The notes under the pieces were generated by a model. It was given only the letters and a program-made list of their open reading frames with translations. It had not been told where the DNA came from and did not search any database. A stretch of DNA of 64,000 nucleotides from CALLPQ01 sp039819545. Its GTDB lineage: Bacteria > Pseudomonadota > Alphaproteobacteria > Caulobacterales > Parvularculaceae. Shown piece by piece: positions 8,806 to 18,166 of the stretch. The position numbers and the translations under genes are program-made. Position 1 is the stretch's first letter; every line of letters begins with the position of its first letter. The stretch is from the NCBI GenBank assembly GCA_039819545.1, contig JBCBRS010000006.1, forward strand, positions 1 through 64,000, written 5' to 3'.

Positions 8806-8872
8806 CAAAATGCGTTGACAGTCTATGGCTTTTTTTAGCCGCCAAAACGGTCAAACCAAAACCACATGCCGG

Positions 8873-9139
8873 TTATGCAGAGATCGCTTTGATGCGCGAT
8901 GACAACCGCGAGAGTTTCCGCGCCACTGTATTTTTGTGGAAAATCCCTTTTTGTCCAGCCCGCTGCAATTGCGGCTGCACGGTGCGAAACGCGTCGATAG
9001 CCGCGGGTTGGTCGCCGGCGGCGATGGCTTCTTCAACCTTGCGCAGATAGGTCCGAACACGCGACCGGCGCATTTTGTTGATCGCCGTGCGGCGCTCAAT
9101 TTTCCGGACCATTTTCTTTGCAGATTTTGTATTCGCCAT
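8873..9139 (-). CDS. rpsT: 30S ribosomal protein S20
   Basis: S20 binds 16S rRNA early in 30S assembly. The 88-residue, highly basic protein begins MANTKSAKKMVRKIERRTAI and contains RKVEEAIAAGD and KGIFHKNTVARKLSRLSSRI, all standard for the family. It is a monocistronic gene between mutM and dnaA on the same strand, with a terminator hairpin downstream at 8776-8805. Confidence 0.97.
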   Translation of the reverse strand: MANTKSAKKMVRKIERRTAINKMRRSRVRTYLRKVEEAIAAGDQPAAIDAFRTVQPQLQRAGQKGIFHKNTVARKLSRLSSRIKAISA

Positions 9140-9300
9140 GATCGACGTGCTCTTTGTGGGATAGTGTTAAATTTGAGGGCGGAGGTGTACCCAGTCGGCA
9201 CCCGGTCGTCAACGCCGAAAGTGCCCCATACAGGAGAAATTTTCACCGCCGCCCCGCGCCCTTAAACAGGGTATTGGACATTATTAACACAGAACGCCCT

Positions 9301-10170
9301 TCACCGCTGGCAATCGGGGCAATAAAAGGTTGAGCGCCCCGCCTGAACGACCCGGCGCACCGTCCCGCGACACCTGATGCAGGCTGCTCCTTCCCGGTCA
9401 TAAATACAGAAGGTATGCTGAAAATAGCCAAGCTGGCCATCGGTGGAGGCAAAATCGCGCAGAGAGGAGCCGCCAGCCTTAATCGCGGCTTTCAGAACCG
9501 TGACAATCTCCCGATGGAGCCGCATCAGCCGAGGTGCACTGATCCGCCCGGCCTTGCGTTTGGGGGAAATGCCCGCCCGGAAGAGCGCCTCGCACACATA
9601 GATATTGCCAAGCCCGGCCACCACACGCTGGTCCAGCAGCGCATTTTTGACCGGCGTGTTTTTCCCGGCACATGCAGCGATGAGAGTATCGGCGGTAAAA
9701 GCGGGGCTAAGCGGTTCAGGGCCCATGCGGGCGAAATGGCGACAGGTCTCAATATCGTCGGTGGCGACAAGGTCCATAAAGCCAAACCGGCGCGGATCAT
9801 TATACGTGATGACCGCCGCCCCCGCCGGGCCGTGCGTGGCGATTACCACATGGTCGTGGGCCGGATCGGTTTTTACGCCGTGCACATAAACAGCAGTCTG
9901 CAGGAGCGGGCCTGACTGCGCCTCCACGCGAAAGCGCCCCGACATACCCAGATGCATGATCAGGGTGTGGTCCCGGTCGAGCGTTGCCAGCAGATATTTA
10001 CCCCGCCGGGTCAACCGCTCCACCACACTTCCCTGAAGCGTTTGGCCAAACCCCGCCGGAAAGGCGAACCGCAGATCAGGCCGGCGACAGGTTACGCGAG
10101 CGATTGTTGCCCCCTGCAGCACAGGCGCCAATGCCCGGCGCACCGTTTCTACTTCGGGCAATTCGGGCAT
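9301..10170 (-). CDS. mutM: Formamidopyrimidine-DNA glycosylase
   Basis: MutM/Fpg excises 8-oxoguanine and other oxidised purines and nicks the abasic site. It starts MPELPEVETVRR, with the catalytic Pro2 and Glu3, which fixes the start. An H2TH region follows mid-protein (QRVVAGLGNIYVCEALF). The C-terminal zinc finger has C-x2-C (ACIRC) and C-x2-C (CPDC) and ends in QR. Length is 289 residues. The start overlaps the 3' end of the upstream unknown gene by 22 bases, so the two are likely co-transcribed. Confidence 0.96.
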   Translation of the reverse strand: MPELPEVETVRRALAPVLQGATIARVTCRRPDLRFAFPAGFGQTLQGSVVERLTRRGKYLLATLDRDHTLIMHLGMSGRFRVEAQSGPLLQTAVYVHGVKTDPAHDHVVIATHGPAGAAVITYNDPRRFGFMDLVATDDIETCRHFARMGPEPLSPAFTADTLIAACAGKNTPVKNALLDQRVVAGLGNIYVCEALFRAGISPKRKAGRISAPRLMRLHREIVTVLKAAIKAGGSSLRDFASTDGQLGYFQHTFCIYDREGAACIRCRGTVRRVVQAGRSTFYCPDCQR

Positions 10171-10832
10171 GGGTCCGCCTGCTTTATGGTCGGTGTTTCA
10201 CGGTAGGCGGCCAGTTCCCGCATCTTTACGCAACTCGGCTCACGCCGCGCAAGAACGCCAAGATATTCTTTCGGGCTCAACGCCCCTTTGGCCAGACGGT
10301 CACGCATAATCTTCAACCGGTAAAGGTAAAACGGCCTTTCCACATTCAAGAGCGCCGGCGTCTGCCAACCGAACAGTGCCGCTTCACGCACGCGCCCCGG
10401 TATGGCAACCGGCAGGGCAAGAGGTCCTTCACGCAAAAACGAGAGCGCCCCGCGACGCAGTTTATACCAACGCCCATGGGCATAGAAAAAATCAACATCC
10501 CAAGTCGGATCAATGATCGCTCCAGCAGGCAAACAGCGTTTGATGACCATATCACCCGCACCATCACGCCGGGCACGCAGCCCATCAACAATCACCGGAA
10601 CCGGTGCCCGCGCGCTTAACCCCAAAAGCCGTCCATGCCCGCCCGTGCCGGGCGGCGCATACCCGCCTGACCAGAACCCCGCCGCCGGGGCATCAGCGGC
10701 GGCGAGACGGGTCACCACCGACGCACGCACGTGATCAGAAAGCGGAACAACTGCAACCGCCGCGAGCCCCACCACGACAAGACCCGCGGCACAAAATGCC
10801 CTTACCGCAGTTCGTGCTCGCCATTTTGCCAT
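10149..10832 (-). CDS. Hypothetical membrane-anchored protein
   Basis: I do not recognise this 227-residue protein. It has an N-terminal hydrophobic segment (residues 8-28, rich in Ala and Val) that looks like a signal anchor. A soluble domain follows with YAHGRWYKLRRGALSF and a Cys-rich tail, CPNCPK. The ATG at 10832 is preceded by GGGG at a 7-base spacing and is chosen over an ATG at 10862 that lies at the rpsA terminator. It overlaps mutM by 22 bases. The extracytoplasmic location is inferred; the function is unknown. Confidence 0.6.
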   Translation of the reverse strand: MAKWRARTAVRAFCAAGLVVVGLAAVAVVPLSDHVRASVVTRLAAADAPAAGFWSGGYAPPGTGGHGRLLGLSARAPVPVIVDGLRARRDGAGDMVIKRCLPAGAIIDPTWDVDFFYAHGRWYKLRRGALSFLREGPLALPVAIPGRVREAALFGWQTPALLNVERPFYLYRLKIMRDRLAKGALSPKEYLGVLARREPSCVKMRELAAYRETPTIKQADPCPNCPK

Positions 10833-10863
10833 TCCCTTTCCCCATGAAAAAAGGGGCCCCATG

Positions 10864-10894
10864 AAAAAGGGGCGCCAAATCGCATCGGCGCCCC
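10864..10894 (-). terminator. Terminator after rpsA
   Basis: GGGGCGCC and GGCGCCCC (10869-10876 and 10887-10894) form a perfect 8-pair stem with a 10-base loop. On the minus strand a run of five T follows. It lies 28 bases downstream of the rpsA stop and 32 bases before the next gene. Confidence 0.75.
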
Positions 10895-10921
10895 TCTCCT
10901 CTATACTCGCCGCTCTACGCG

Positions 10922-12634
10922 TTACTCGCTCTTGTCGCCGCCGTCTTTCAGGGCAGCACCAAGAATATCGCCGAGGGATGCGCCGGAGTCGGCTGAACCG
11001 AACTGCTCCACCGCCTCTTTCTCCTCAGCTGCCTCGCGGGCCTTGATCGACAGGGTAATGCGCCGCGCGGTGCGGTCCATCCCCGTGACGCGGGCGTCAA
11101 CCCGGTCACCAACGGCAAAGCGTTCGGGGCGTTGCTCGTTGCGATCTTTCGACAGGTCAGACTTGCGGATAAAGGCTTTCATGCCATTCTCGCCGCCAAT
11201 CTGAACTTCCACACCGCCGGATTCGATGGACGTCACCGTACAGGTCACATCATCACCGCGTTTGACATCGCCCATATCATCCATGGGGTCAGATCCGACT
11301 TGTTTGATACCAAGGGAGATACGTTCCTTGTCCGGATCAATATCAAGGATCTTGGCCTGAACCATCTGGCCTTTTTCATAATCCTTGATGGCGTCTTCAC
11401 CGGAGCGGTTCCAGTCAAGATCGGTCAAATGGACCATGCCGTCCAGCTCGTCCGTGATGCCCACAAACAGGCCAAACTCGGTGATGTTCTTGATTTCACC
11501 CTCGAGCACGGACCCGATTGGATGATCATCGTTAAAGCTCTGCCATGGATTTTCATTGCACTGCTTTAAGCCGAGCGAGATACGGCGCTTGTTCTCGTCA
11601 ACTTCGAGGACCAGAACCTCAACCTCCTGCGAGGTGGAGACAATCTTGCCCGGATGCACGTTTTTCTTGACCCAGCTCATTTCCGACACGTGGACGAGGC
11701 CTTCGATGCCGTCTTCCAGTTCCACAAACGCACCGTAATCGGTGATGTTGGTGATCTTGCCGGTAAACTTTGCACCGATGGGGTATTTCAGCGCCACGCC
11801 TTGCCACGGATCTGGCTGCAGCTGTTTGATGCCGAGGGAGATGCGACTTGTTTCCGGATTGATCTTGATGATCCTGACCCGGACCGTGTCGTTCACATTG
11901 ATCACTTCGGAGGGGTGGTTAACCCGTGACCAGGACATGTCGGTCACGTGCAACAGACCATCCACGCCCGGCGCCAGTTCCACGAACGCCCCGTAATCGG
12001 TGATGTTTTTGACCACGCCTTCGCGCTCGTCGCCCTCGTTCAGGTCCTTGACCACCTCTGAGCGATGTTCCGCGCGATCCTCCTCCAGAATAGACCGGCG
12101 CGAGACAACGATATTGCCGCGGCGTTTGTCCATTTTCAGGATGCGGAAAGGTTGTGTGATATTCATCAGCGGGGTGGCGTCCCGAACAGGGCGGATGTCA
12201 ACCTGACTACCGGGAAGGAACGCCACAGCGCCATCGAGATCAACGGTAAAGCCGCCTTTGACGCGGTTAAAGATGACGCCTTCGACGCGCTCTTCCTGGG
12301 CGAACACTTGCTCCAGACGGATCCAGGCTTCTTCACGGCGCGCTTTTTCGCGGCTGACCACGGCTTCGCCTTGCGCGTTTTCGATACGCTCAACAAAGAC
12401 TTCCACTTCGTCGCCAACCTTCAGGTCGGCTTCCTGCCCGGGCAGAGCAAATTCCTTCAGGGCGACGCGGCCCTCAGTTTTCAGGCCCACATCGATCACG
12501 GCCATGTCTTTTTCAATGGCGGTGACGGTGCCTTTGACAACCGTTTCTTCAAAATTCTCCCGGTCAATCAGGGAGGCTTCGAGCATGGTCGCGAAATCAT
12601 CGCGCGACGGGTTTAGACTTTCAGTAACGGACAC
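10922..12634 (-). CDS. rpsA: 30S ribosomal protein S1
   Basis: S1 binds mRNA at the 30S platform and promotes initiation. The 570-residue protein carries six S1 repeats with recurring motifs such as ITDYGAFVEL, GLVHVSEMSW and RISLGIKQ. The first two repeats are more divergent, as in other S1 proteins. The start is a GTG at 12634, since homologues begin close to SLNPSRDDFA; no strong ribosome site is visible, which is common for rpsA. cmk lies 198 bases upstream on the same strand, the frequent cmk-rpsA pairing. A terminator follows the stop. Confidence 0.96.
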   Translation of the reverse strand: MSVTESLNPSRDDFATMLEASLIDRENFEETVVKGTVTAIEKDMAVIDVGLKTEGRVALKEFALPGQEADLKVGDEVEVFVERIENAQGEAVVSREKARREEAWIRLEQVFAQEERVEGVIFNRVKGGFTVDLDGAVAFLPGSQVDIRPVRDATPLMNITQPFRILKMDKRRGNIVVSRRSILEEDRAEHRSEVVKDLNEGDEREGVVKNITDYGAFVELAPGVDGLLHVTDMSWSRVNHPSEVINVNDTVRVRIIKINPETSRISLGIKQLQPDPWQGVALKYPIGAKFTGKITNITDYGAFVELEDGIEGLVHVSEMSWVKKNVHPGKIVSTSQEVEVLVLEVDENKRRISLGLKQCNENPWQSFNDDHPIGSVLEGEIKNITEFGLFVGITDELDGMVHLTDLDWNRSGEDAIKDYEKGQMVQAKILDIDPDKERISLGIKQVGSDPMDDMGDVKRGDDVTCTVTSIESGGVEVQIGGENGMKAFIRKSDLSKDRNEQRPERFAVGDRVDARVTGMDRTARRITLSIKAREAAEEKEAVEQFGSADSGASLGDILGAALKDGGDKSE

Positions 12635-12832
12635 GTTTGTTTGACTTCTATAATAGGGGTGATCACAGCATCCACGGGCCGGTTACCCCTGCCCTTTATA
12701 ACAGCGCCCATAGCCAGAAAGGCCAGGCGACGCCCGGATATCTGCACCCAGTTGGTGGTGAAAAAAGGCGGTCACCAGGGATCGATCCAAACACAAATGC
12801 CGGTTTGCTGGGGGGATTTAGCGACGGCGCCG

Positions 12833-13507
12833 CTAGCCAGCAAAAAGGGGATCGACAAGGGCCTGCGCCGCCGCGAACGCCGCGTTTATAGACAAATGGG
12901 TGGTGTCAATCAAGTGGGCATCGCCGGCCTGTTCCAACGGGGCGCTGTCGCGGGAGCGGTCGCGGGCATCTCGTTCTTTGATATCAGCCAACACCTGCTC
13001 TTCAGTCAGGGCGGGATTACGGGCGACCAACTCCAGCCAGCGCCGACGGGCCCGGGCTTCCGGGCTTGCCGTGACAAACAGTTTGAGGGATGCGTCGGGG
13101 CAGACGACGGTGCCAATATCACGCCCGTCGAGCACCGAACCGCGCACACCCGCCGGGGGTTGGGTGGCAAAGCGGCGTTGAAAGGCAAGGAGCGCGGCGC
13201 GCACATCCGGGTTCGCCGCCACCACACTTGCCGCTGCGCCAACCTTGCGGGTGCGGATATCAGCGCCCTCAATGGCGGCAAGATCAAAGCCATCGGCCAC
13301 CCGCGCCGCCGTTGCCTGATCCGCCGGATCGCCCCCCGCCTCCAGAATTAGCCAGGCCACCCCGCGATAGAGCGCCCCGGTATCAAGAAACGCCAATTCA
13401 TAAGCCGCCGCCAACCGCCGGGCGAGCGTGCCCTTGCCCGCCGCCGCCGGCCCGTCAATGGCGATAGAGATAGGGGCAAAAGGAGAATGCAAAGAAGCCA
13501 GCGTCAT
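12833..13507 (-). CDS. cmk: Cytidylate kinase
   Basis: Cmk phosphorylates CMP and dCMP using ATP. The protein shows the P-loop IAIDGPAAAGKGTLARRLA near the N-terminus and FLDTGALYRGVAW. Next come RGSVLDGRDIGTVVCPDA and the lid Arg residues in RDARDRSRDSAPL, all characteristic of the family. The ATG at 13507 gives 224 residues, the normal size. The frame is open for 134 codons more, but that part overlaps a plus-strand gene and has no homology. It sits directly upstream of rpsA. Confidence 0.95.
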   Translation of the reverse strand: MTLASLHSPFAPISIAIDGPAAAGKGTLARRLAAAYELAFLDTGALYRGVAWLILEAGGDPADQATAARVADGFDLAAIEGADIRTRKVGAAASVVAANPDVRAALLAFQRRFATQPPAGVRGSVLDGRDIGTVVCPDASLKLFVTASPEARARRRWLELVARNPALTEEQVLADIKERDARDRSRDSAPLEQAGDAHLIDTTHLSINAAFAAAQALVDPLFAG

Positions 13508-13685
13508 CACCCTAGCGTAACCGAACGGCAGTGGCACCGCGAGCATGATCGCGGCAGGGCCAATTTTTATAGGGGACAGGGCTTCTCGGCGAAAGGCCAC
13601 CGGATTGTCGCAAAAATTAGGCAACGGTTTCGCAATACCGTAAGAGCTATGGTTCTCACTCGCCCAAAACCGGACCAAGGCATTG

Positions 13686-14369
13686 ATGAAGCAATCCTTT
13701 CCTGCCACGCCCCTTAGCAAGGCCCAGCTGATCGATTTTGCCCGGCGGCCAGCCTTTCTCGGCATTATCGCCGGGAATGCATTGACGATTTTTCTGGCCA
13801 TCACCCGCGGGTGGAGCGCCAATGAATTGATGTGGATATATTGGTGCCAAAGCGTGATCATTGGCCTAATGAATTTTGTCCGCATGTGGACATTAAAGAA
13901 TTTCTCCACCGACGGCCTGACAAGCGGCGGTAAACCCGTGGAGGAGACACCCGCTGCCGCAAAAGCGACTGCGCTCTTTTTCGCTTTCCATTACGGGTTC
14001 TTCCATTTGGTTTATGCGATTTTCTTGTCCACCGACGGAAAATTCCACTTGCCCCCGTCCGAAGCGTTTTTGATTTTTGTGTCGGTGATGGGCTTTCTGG
14101 CCTCACACGCCTTTTCACTCAATCAGAACATGGCCCCCGATATGAGCGGCACACGCCCCAATCTGGGGACGATCATGTTCATGCCCTATATCCGGATCGT
14201 GCCCATGCATCTGACCATCATCTTTGGCGGCTTTATCACAACACTGGGGAATGGGCCCAATGTGGTCCTCTTGATGCTCTTTATGCTGCTGAAAACCGCC
14301 GCCGATGGCGCAGCGCATGTTATTGAGCATTATATTTATCAGGCGTCTCGCACCGGCCAAGACTCTTAG
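13686..14369 (+). CDS. DUF6498 family membrane protein
   Basis: This 227-residue protein has about five to six hydrophobic segments. It contains GWSANELMWIYWCQSVIIGL followed by MNFVRM, the hallmark region of the DUF6498 family of unknown function. A histidine-containing segment AFHYGFFHLVYA lies mid-protein. The ATG at 13686 is used rather than the TTG one codon before. It is the only plus-strand gene between cmk and the Mla operon and seems monocistronic. No function is assigned beyond an inner-membrane location. Confidence 0.7.
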   Translation: MKQSFPATPLSKAQLIDFARRPAFLGIIAGNALTIFLAITRGWSANELMWIYWCQSVIIGLMNFVRMWTLKNFSTDGLTSGGKPVEETPAAAKATALFFAFHYGFFHLVYAIFLSTDGKFHLPPSEAFLIFVSVMGFLASHAFSLNQNMAPDMSGTRPNLGTIMFMPYIRIVPMHLTIIFGGFITTLGNGPNVVLLMLFMLLKTAADGAAHVIEHYIYQASRTGQDS

Positions 14370-14538
14370 CGCATCAAAGAATTGATACCGTCGCGACGCC
14401 TGTTGGTTTTTGCTCGAAATCAATTGCGGTCCGTTTCCATCACCTTAGCGATTTTTCGGCCGCTAGAGACCATTCGTGTACAGAGGAACAATAAAGGAAG
14501 TGTTCGTCGGCTCTGCAAAACAGATTTTGCCCACATCT

Positions 14539-15192
14539 TCAGAGGATGGGGGCCTCGCTGGCCTCAAGGGGTAAGGATACCCGTTCAAAAGTCCAGACCG
14601 TTATTTCACCAAGCAGCCGGTCGAGCGCCCTGTCGAATGCGGGCATCAATTGATCTGGGGCCGCGCCGAGGGCGGTTTCGCGGGCGGTGAACATGCGTGT
14701 CTTCAAGATACGCCCATTGCCATCCACCAGCCGGGTAAAAATATCAACGCTCGCTGTTGGGGTTCCGGTAAGATCGCCATGGAAAGCGCGAATATCCGTA
14801 CGCAGCGTATAATCGCCAATCGGCACAGTTGTGAAATCACCCACATTGGTAACGGCACCGGTATTTTCAAAGGTGCGCACGAGCGCGCGGTGGAATAGAA
14901 CCGGCACGCGGTCAGCCCATTCGGCGCCCACCAGAAACTCAAACCGGTTTTCCGCCGTCGTAACCGGCACCTTCACCGTGTTGAAAAGCTGGCTGGTGGT
15001 GGGATCGGCAACCACAAGGCTCCACGACACGGGCGCGATTGGCGCCGAAGGCGCCGTCCCGGCGCTGATCGCGTAGCGCGGGGCTGGTGCCGCTGTTTCA
15101 GGTAGAACAGAAACACAGGCCGACAGAAGGGTCCCCGTCGCCACAACCGCAACAGCTTTCAATAAGTGGGTATTACTCATTATACGGATCAT
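14539..15192 (-). CDS. ABC-type transport auxiliary lipoprotein (Mla/Pqi type)
   Basis: This 217-residue protein has a lipoprotein leader ending in LLSAC (Cys26 in the long form). The body, with RYAISAG, SWSLVVADP and FEFLVGAEWADRVP, matches the ABC_trans_aux (DUF330, PqiC-like) family. In MCE operons such lipoproteins probably act at the outer membrane end of the lipid path. The ATG at 15192 overlaps the stop of the upstream MCE gene as ATGA, supporting translational coupling; an ATG at 15180 is the alternative. It is the last gene of the four-gene operon. Confidence 0.8.
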   Translation of the reverse strand: MIRIMSNTHLLKAVAVVATGTLLSACVSVLPETAAPAPRYAISAGTAPSAPIAPVSWSLVVADPTTSQLFNTVKVPVTTAENRFEFLVGAEWADRVPVLFHRALVRTFENTGAVTNVGDFTTVPIGDYTLRTDIRAFHGDLTGTPTASVDIFTRLVDGNGRILKTRMFTARETALGAAPDQLMPAFDRALDRLLGEITVWTFERVSLPLEASEAPIL

Positions 15193-16103
15193 TCTTTGTC
15201 ACCATTATATTCAGGAACCGGTTCGCCCAAAAGATACCCTCGCGGGTCGCGTTCCAATTGTTTCAGGAAATTTTCAGCGGTGCGCACCAGACGCCGCATC
15301 TCCGTCAGGCCTGGACCCACTTGCTGCAGGCCGGTGCCCGTAAACGCCTTGATATTCTGGCGGTTTTCCTGGGAGATTTCTTTCAGAGTCTTGACCAGAA
15401 TGCGCGCCTCCTCCGCAACTTTCTCCACATTGGCGAGCGCATCCTTGCCCTCATTGGTGGCAAGCGCATCAAGGTCGAGGAGAAGCCGGTCGAGATCGTC
15501 AGACGCCTTGGCCAGATCACCGCTCAATTGCGCCGCATTGCCCAGAAACAGGCTGATGTCATCGCTGCTATCGGCAAAGGTTGCGGTTAGGGTATCAATG
15601 CTGCGGATGATGGAAGAGATATTGTTCACATTATCCGGGGACAGAACAGCATTGATCGCGTCCACAATATCCTCCCCGCCCTCAAGCAGGAGGCCCACAT
15701 TAGAAGGTTGTGCCTTGATCATCGGCGTACCGCTTACGGTATTTTTCAAAAGCTCGGCGGTGGCTGAGCCCCCTTCAAACTGAATGATGGCAAGACCGGT
15801 GAAGCCCACGAGTTCCAGTTTGACTTCGGTATCGGTTTTGACAGGTGTCTTTTTGTCAACGCGGACCACCGCCTCCACAAGACCGTCTTCGGTAAAGTCG
15901 AGCGAGGCAACCTCCCCCACCTGAATCCCGTTGAACCGCACCGCGCCGCCATCACTTAGGCCGGAGACCTGTTCTTCGAAAACAATACGGTAGGTATCAT
16001 ACTCACGCTGGGCCGAGCCAAGCCAGAGGATGAACCATGCACCGGCAGCGAGGGTGATCAACACCAGCATCCCCACCAGAATATATCGCGCCTGGGTTTC
16101 CAT
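15189..16103 (-). CDS. MCE-domain lipid transport protein (MlaD-like)
   Basis: MlaD-like proteins form periplasmic hexamers that pass phospholipids between membranes. The protein has one N-terminal membrane segment (residues 8-30), followed by the MCE domain with SGLSDGGAVRFNGIQVGEV and LVGFTGLAIIQFEGG. The long C-terminal part is alpha-helical and probably coiled-coil. Length is 304 residues, longer than E. coli MlaD and typical of the alphaproteobacterial type. It lies 18 bases after the ATPase gene and overlaps the lipoprotein gene. Confidence 0.88.
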   Translation of the reverse strand: METQARYILVGMLVLITLAAGAWFILWLGSAQREYDTYRIVFEEQVSGLSDGGAVRFNGIQVGEVASLDFTEDGLVEAVVRVDKKTPVKTDTEVKLELVGFTGLAIIQFEGGSATAELLKNTVSGTPMIKAQPSNVGLLLEGGEDIVDAINAVLSPDNVNNISSIIRSIDTLTATFADSSDDISLFLGNAAQLSGDLAKASDDLDRLLLDLDALATNEGKDALANVEKVAEEARILVKTLKEISQENRQNIKAFTGTGLQQVGPGLTEMRRLVRTAENFLKQLERDPRGYLLGEPVPEYNGDKE

Positions 16104-16121
16104 AACCGTGTACTGACCGTA

Positions 16122-17003
16122 TCAGACGGTCACCTTTCTTTTCCTGAAATCCTGAACATGTGCCGGGTCGGTGGCGACCGTCGCGGCGCGCCCCCGGGGG
16201 CCGGAGAAATAGCGTTGTATCCATGGATGATCGGCGCGGCGCACCTCATCGAGCGGCGCATTGATGATCACTTTTTTCTGATCCAACACCGCCACGCGGT
16301 CGCACGCCGCATGCAGACTATCAAGATCGTGGGTTACCATGAAAACCGTCAGGCCAAGGCTTTCCTTCAGACTGACAATCAACGCGTCAAACTGTTCCGC
16401 ACCAATCGGATCAAGGCCCGCCGTAGGTTCATCAAGAAAGACAAGCTCAGGATCAAGCGCCAACGCCCGCGCAAGGCCTGCCCGCTTTTTCATGCCGCCT
16501 GAAAGCTCCGACGGATATTTCCCGCCCGCTTCTTCCGGCAGGCCCGCCATGGAGATTTTCAACGCCGCCACATCATTGGCAAGGCTTTCGGGCAGATTGA
16601 GATGCGCGCGTAACGGCGCAATCACATTCTCCGCTACGGTCATGGACGAAAAAAGCGCGCCGCCCTGAAACAGAACACCCCACCGGCGTTCGATTTCGAG
16701 GCGACTTTGTGTATCGCCCCCGTAAAAGCTCCGCCCAAAGATTTTAACCGTGCCCTTTGACGGACGCTTTAGGCCAATGATCGCGCGCATCAGCACGGAT
16801 TTCCCGGTCCCCGATCCCCCCACGACACCGAGGATTTCCCCCTGGCGCACATCAAGATCGAGATTATCGTGAACAATAAAGCTACCAAATTGTGTGCGCA
16901 GGCCGCGTACCTCGATCACGTTTTCAGGCGCTTGGCGCGCCGGTGATGGCTCGCGAACACCGGTCTCGGTTGTTGTTTGGGGGGAAGAAAGACTCTGGCT
17001 CAT
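16122..17003 (-). CDS. ABC transporter ATP-binding protein (MlaF-like)
   Basis: This 293-residue ATPase energises the MCE transporter. It has Walker A GGSGTGKSVLMRAI, the signature LSGGMKKRAGLARAL, and Walker B ELVFLDEPTAGLDP with the H-loop in VTHDLDS. The motif GLPEEAGGKYPSELSGG just before the signature is typical of the MlaF/Ttg2A subfamily. Its ATG overlaps the permease stop by one base (TGATG), indicating coupled translation. Confidence 0.9.
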   Translation of the reverse strand: MSQSLSSPQTTTETGVREPSPARQAPENVIEVRGLRTQFGSFIVHDNLDLDVRQGEILGVVGGSGTGKSVLMRAIIGLKRPSKGTVKIFGRSFYGGDTQSRLEIERRWGVLFQGGALFSSMTVAENVIAPLRAHLNLPESLANDVAALKISMAGLPEEAGGKYPSELSGGMKKRAGLARALALDPELVFLDEPTAGLDPIGAEQFDALIVSLKESLGLTVFMVTHDLDSLHAACDRVAVLDQKKVIINAPLDEVRRADHPWIQRYFSGPRGRAATVATDPAHVQDFRKRKVTV

Positions 17004-18166
17004 CAGAAATTGATCTCCAGAAAGAACATCGCGAAAAACGCATCAAGGACGATCACGACAAAAAGCGATTGAACCACGGACATGGTGGTGCGCTGACCCA
17101 GCGATTCCGCGCTGCCCTCAACCTCCATACCCTGGAAGCAGCCAATGACCGCGATCACGAAGGCAAAGAATGGCGCTTTGATGATCCCCACCCAGAAATT
17201 ATTGAGGACGATCATTTCCTGCGTGCGGGCCATAAAGTAAGCTGGCGAGATATCCATGGTGCCCCACGCCACGAGAATACCGCCCACCATGCCAAACATC
17301 GCCGCGATAAAAGTCAGAAGGGGGAGCATCACCACCAGCGCCACCATACGCGGAACAATCAACACCTCCACGGGGTCAAGACCCATCACGCGCAGCGCAT
17401 CAATCTCCTCACGGATCTTCATGGACCCGATCTGGGCGGTAAACGCACTGCCCGAGCGCCCGGCCACCAGGATTGCCGCCAGCAAAACACCAAATTCGCG
17501 CAGGACCGCAAAGCCCACCAGCTCCACCACGAAAAACGTCGCGTTAAACTGCTCAAGGATTTTTGCACCCATAAACGCCACAACCGCGCCGATCAGGAAA
17601 GACATGAGCGCGACAATCGGGATCGCATTCATGCCCGCCTCTTCCATATGATGCACAATGGACGGCACGCGCCAGCGCGCAGGATTGATCAGGACACGGA
17701 AGGCGGTGGCAAGCGTGATCCCGATAAAGCTCAAAAGCTCACCGCCCACATCAAGAACACGGAAAAACCCGCGGCCGATCCGGTCCAGAAATTCTGTAAA
17801 CACTTGCGGGAGCGTCGGACGCGGCGGGCTGATCTCGCACGGCTCCAGATGGTCAACAACCTGACGCAACAAGGCTTCGTGGGCAGCGCTCGCCCCCACG
17901 ATGGCTGATTTATGGGTTCGCCCATCGCAAGCTTGAAAGGTACGCTGGATCATCATGGCGCCGGTGGTATCAAGCCGCTTGAGCCCCGAAAGGTCGATGA
18001 TCAATTCACGTCCGGTCGTATCATCGGCATAATCGCGCAAGGCGTGGTCAAGGGACCCCAGATGCGCTGCACGCCAATCGCCGACGGCATTCAGGGTCAA
18101 AACATCCCCCTGAACACCCGTCTTGAATGCCGCAGCCTGACCACCCGTCTGGACCACTCTTGTCAC
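17003..18166 (-). CDS. MlaE-family permease with N-terminal STAS domain
   Basis: This is the inner-membrane permease of the Mla-type lipid transporter. The first ~120 residues are a STAS domain (IIDLSGLKRLDTTGAMMIQR), which replaces the separate MlaB protein. The rest is the MlaE domain, with about five membrane segments and conserved AFTAQIGSMKIREEIDALR and GLDPVEVLIVPRM. Two GTG starts are possible. The one at 18166 gives 387 residues; the one at 18157 has a better placed AAGGTG ribosome site. It heads the operon, divergent from the CHASE2 gene. Confidence 0.88.
   Translation of the reverse strand: MTRVVQTGGQAAAFKTGVQGDVLTLNAVGDWRAAHLGSLDHALRDYADDTTGRELIIDLSGLKRLDTTGAMMIQRTFQACDGRTHKSAIVGASAAHEALLRQVVDHLEPCEISPPRPTLPQVFTEFLDRIGRGFFRVLDVGGELLSFIGITLATAFRVLINPARWRVPSIVHHMEEAGMNAIPIVALMSFLIGAVVAFMGAKILEQFNATFFVVELVGFAVLREFGVLLAAILVAGRSGSAFTAQIGSMKIREEIDALRVMGLDPVEVLIVPRMVALVVMLPLLTFIAAMFGMVGGILVAWGTMDISPAYFMARTQEMIVLNNFWVGIIKAPFFAFVIAVIGCFQGMEVEGSAESLGQRTTMSVVQSLFVVIVLDAFFAMFFLEINF

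Larger units (their letters stand above)
7670..8872. other. dnaA-rpsT intergenic region
   Basis: About 1.2 kb separate the dnaA start from the rpsT stop. The dnaA-proximal 460 bases are open in the dnaA frame and include six tandem 15-base repeats. The rest has the rpsT terminator (8776-8805) and a 13-codon open frame with a strong ribosome site (8519-8560). I looked for DnaA boxes and found only weak matches (for example near 8313-8321), so oriC is not supported here. I see no conserved gene. Confidence 0.5.

Noticed and set aside
8132..8872. oriC with DnaA boxes between dnaA and rpsT
   Set aside because: Only weak matches (such as near 8313) to TTATNCACA were found and no AT-rich unwinding region was clear. 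A motif count against background would be needed.
12833..13909. A 358-residue version of cytidylate kinase
   Set aside because: The extra 134 codons overlap the plus-strand DUF6498 gene and show no kinase homology; the ATG at 13507 gives the normal length.
16892..17908. 338-codon plus-strand open frame opposite the Mla genes
   Set aside because: His/Arg-rich composition typical of a frame shadow; both minus-strand genes have strong motifs.
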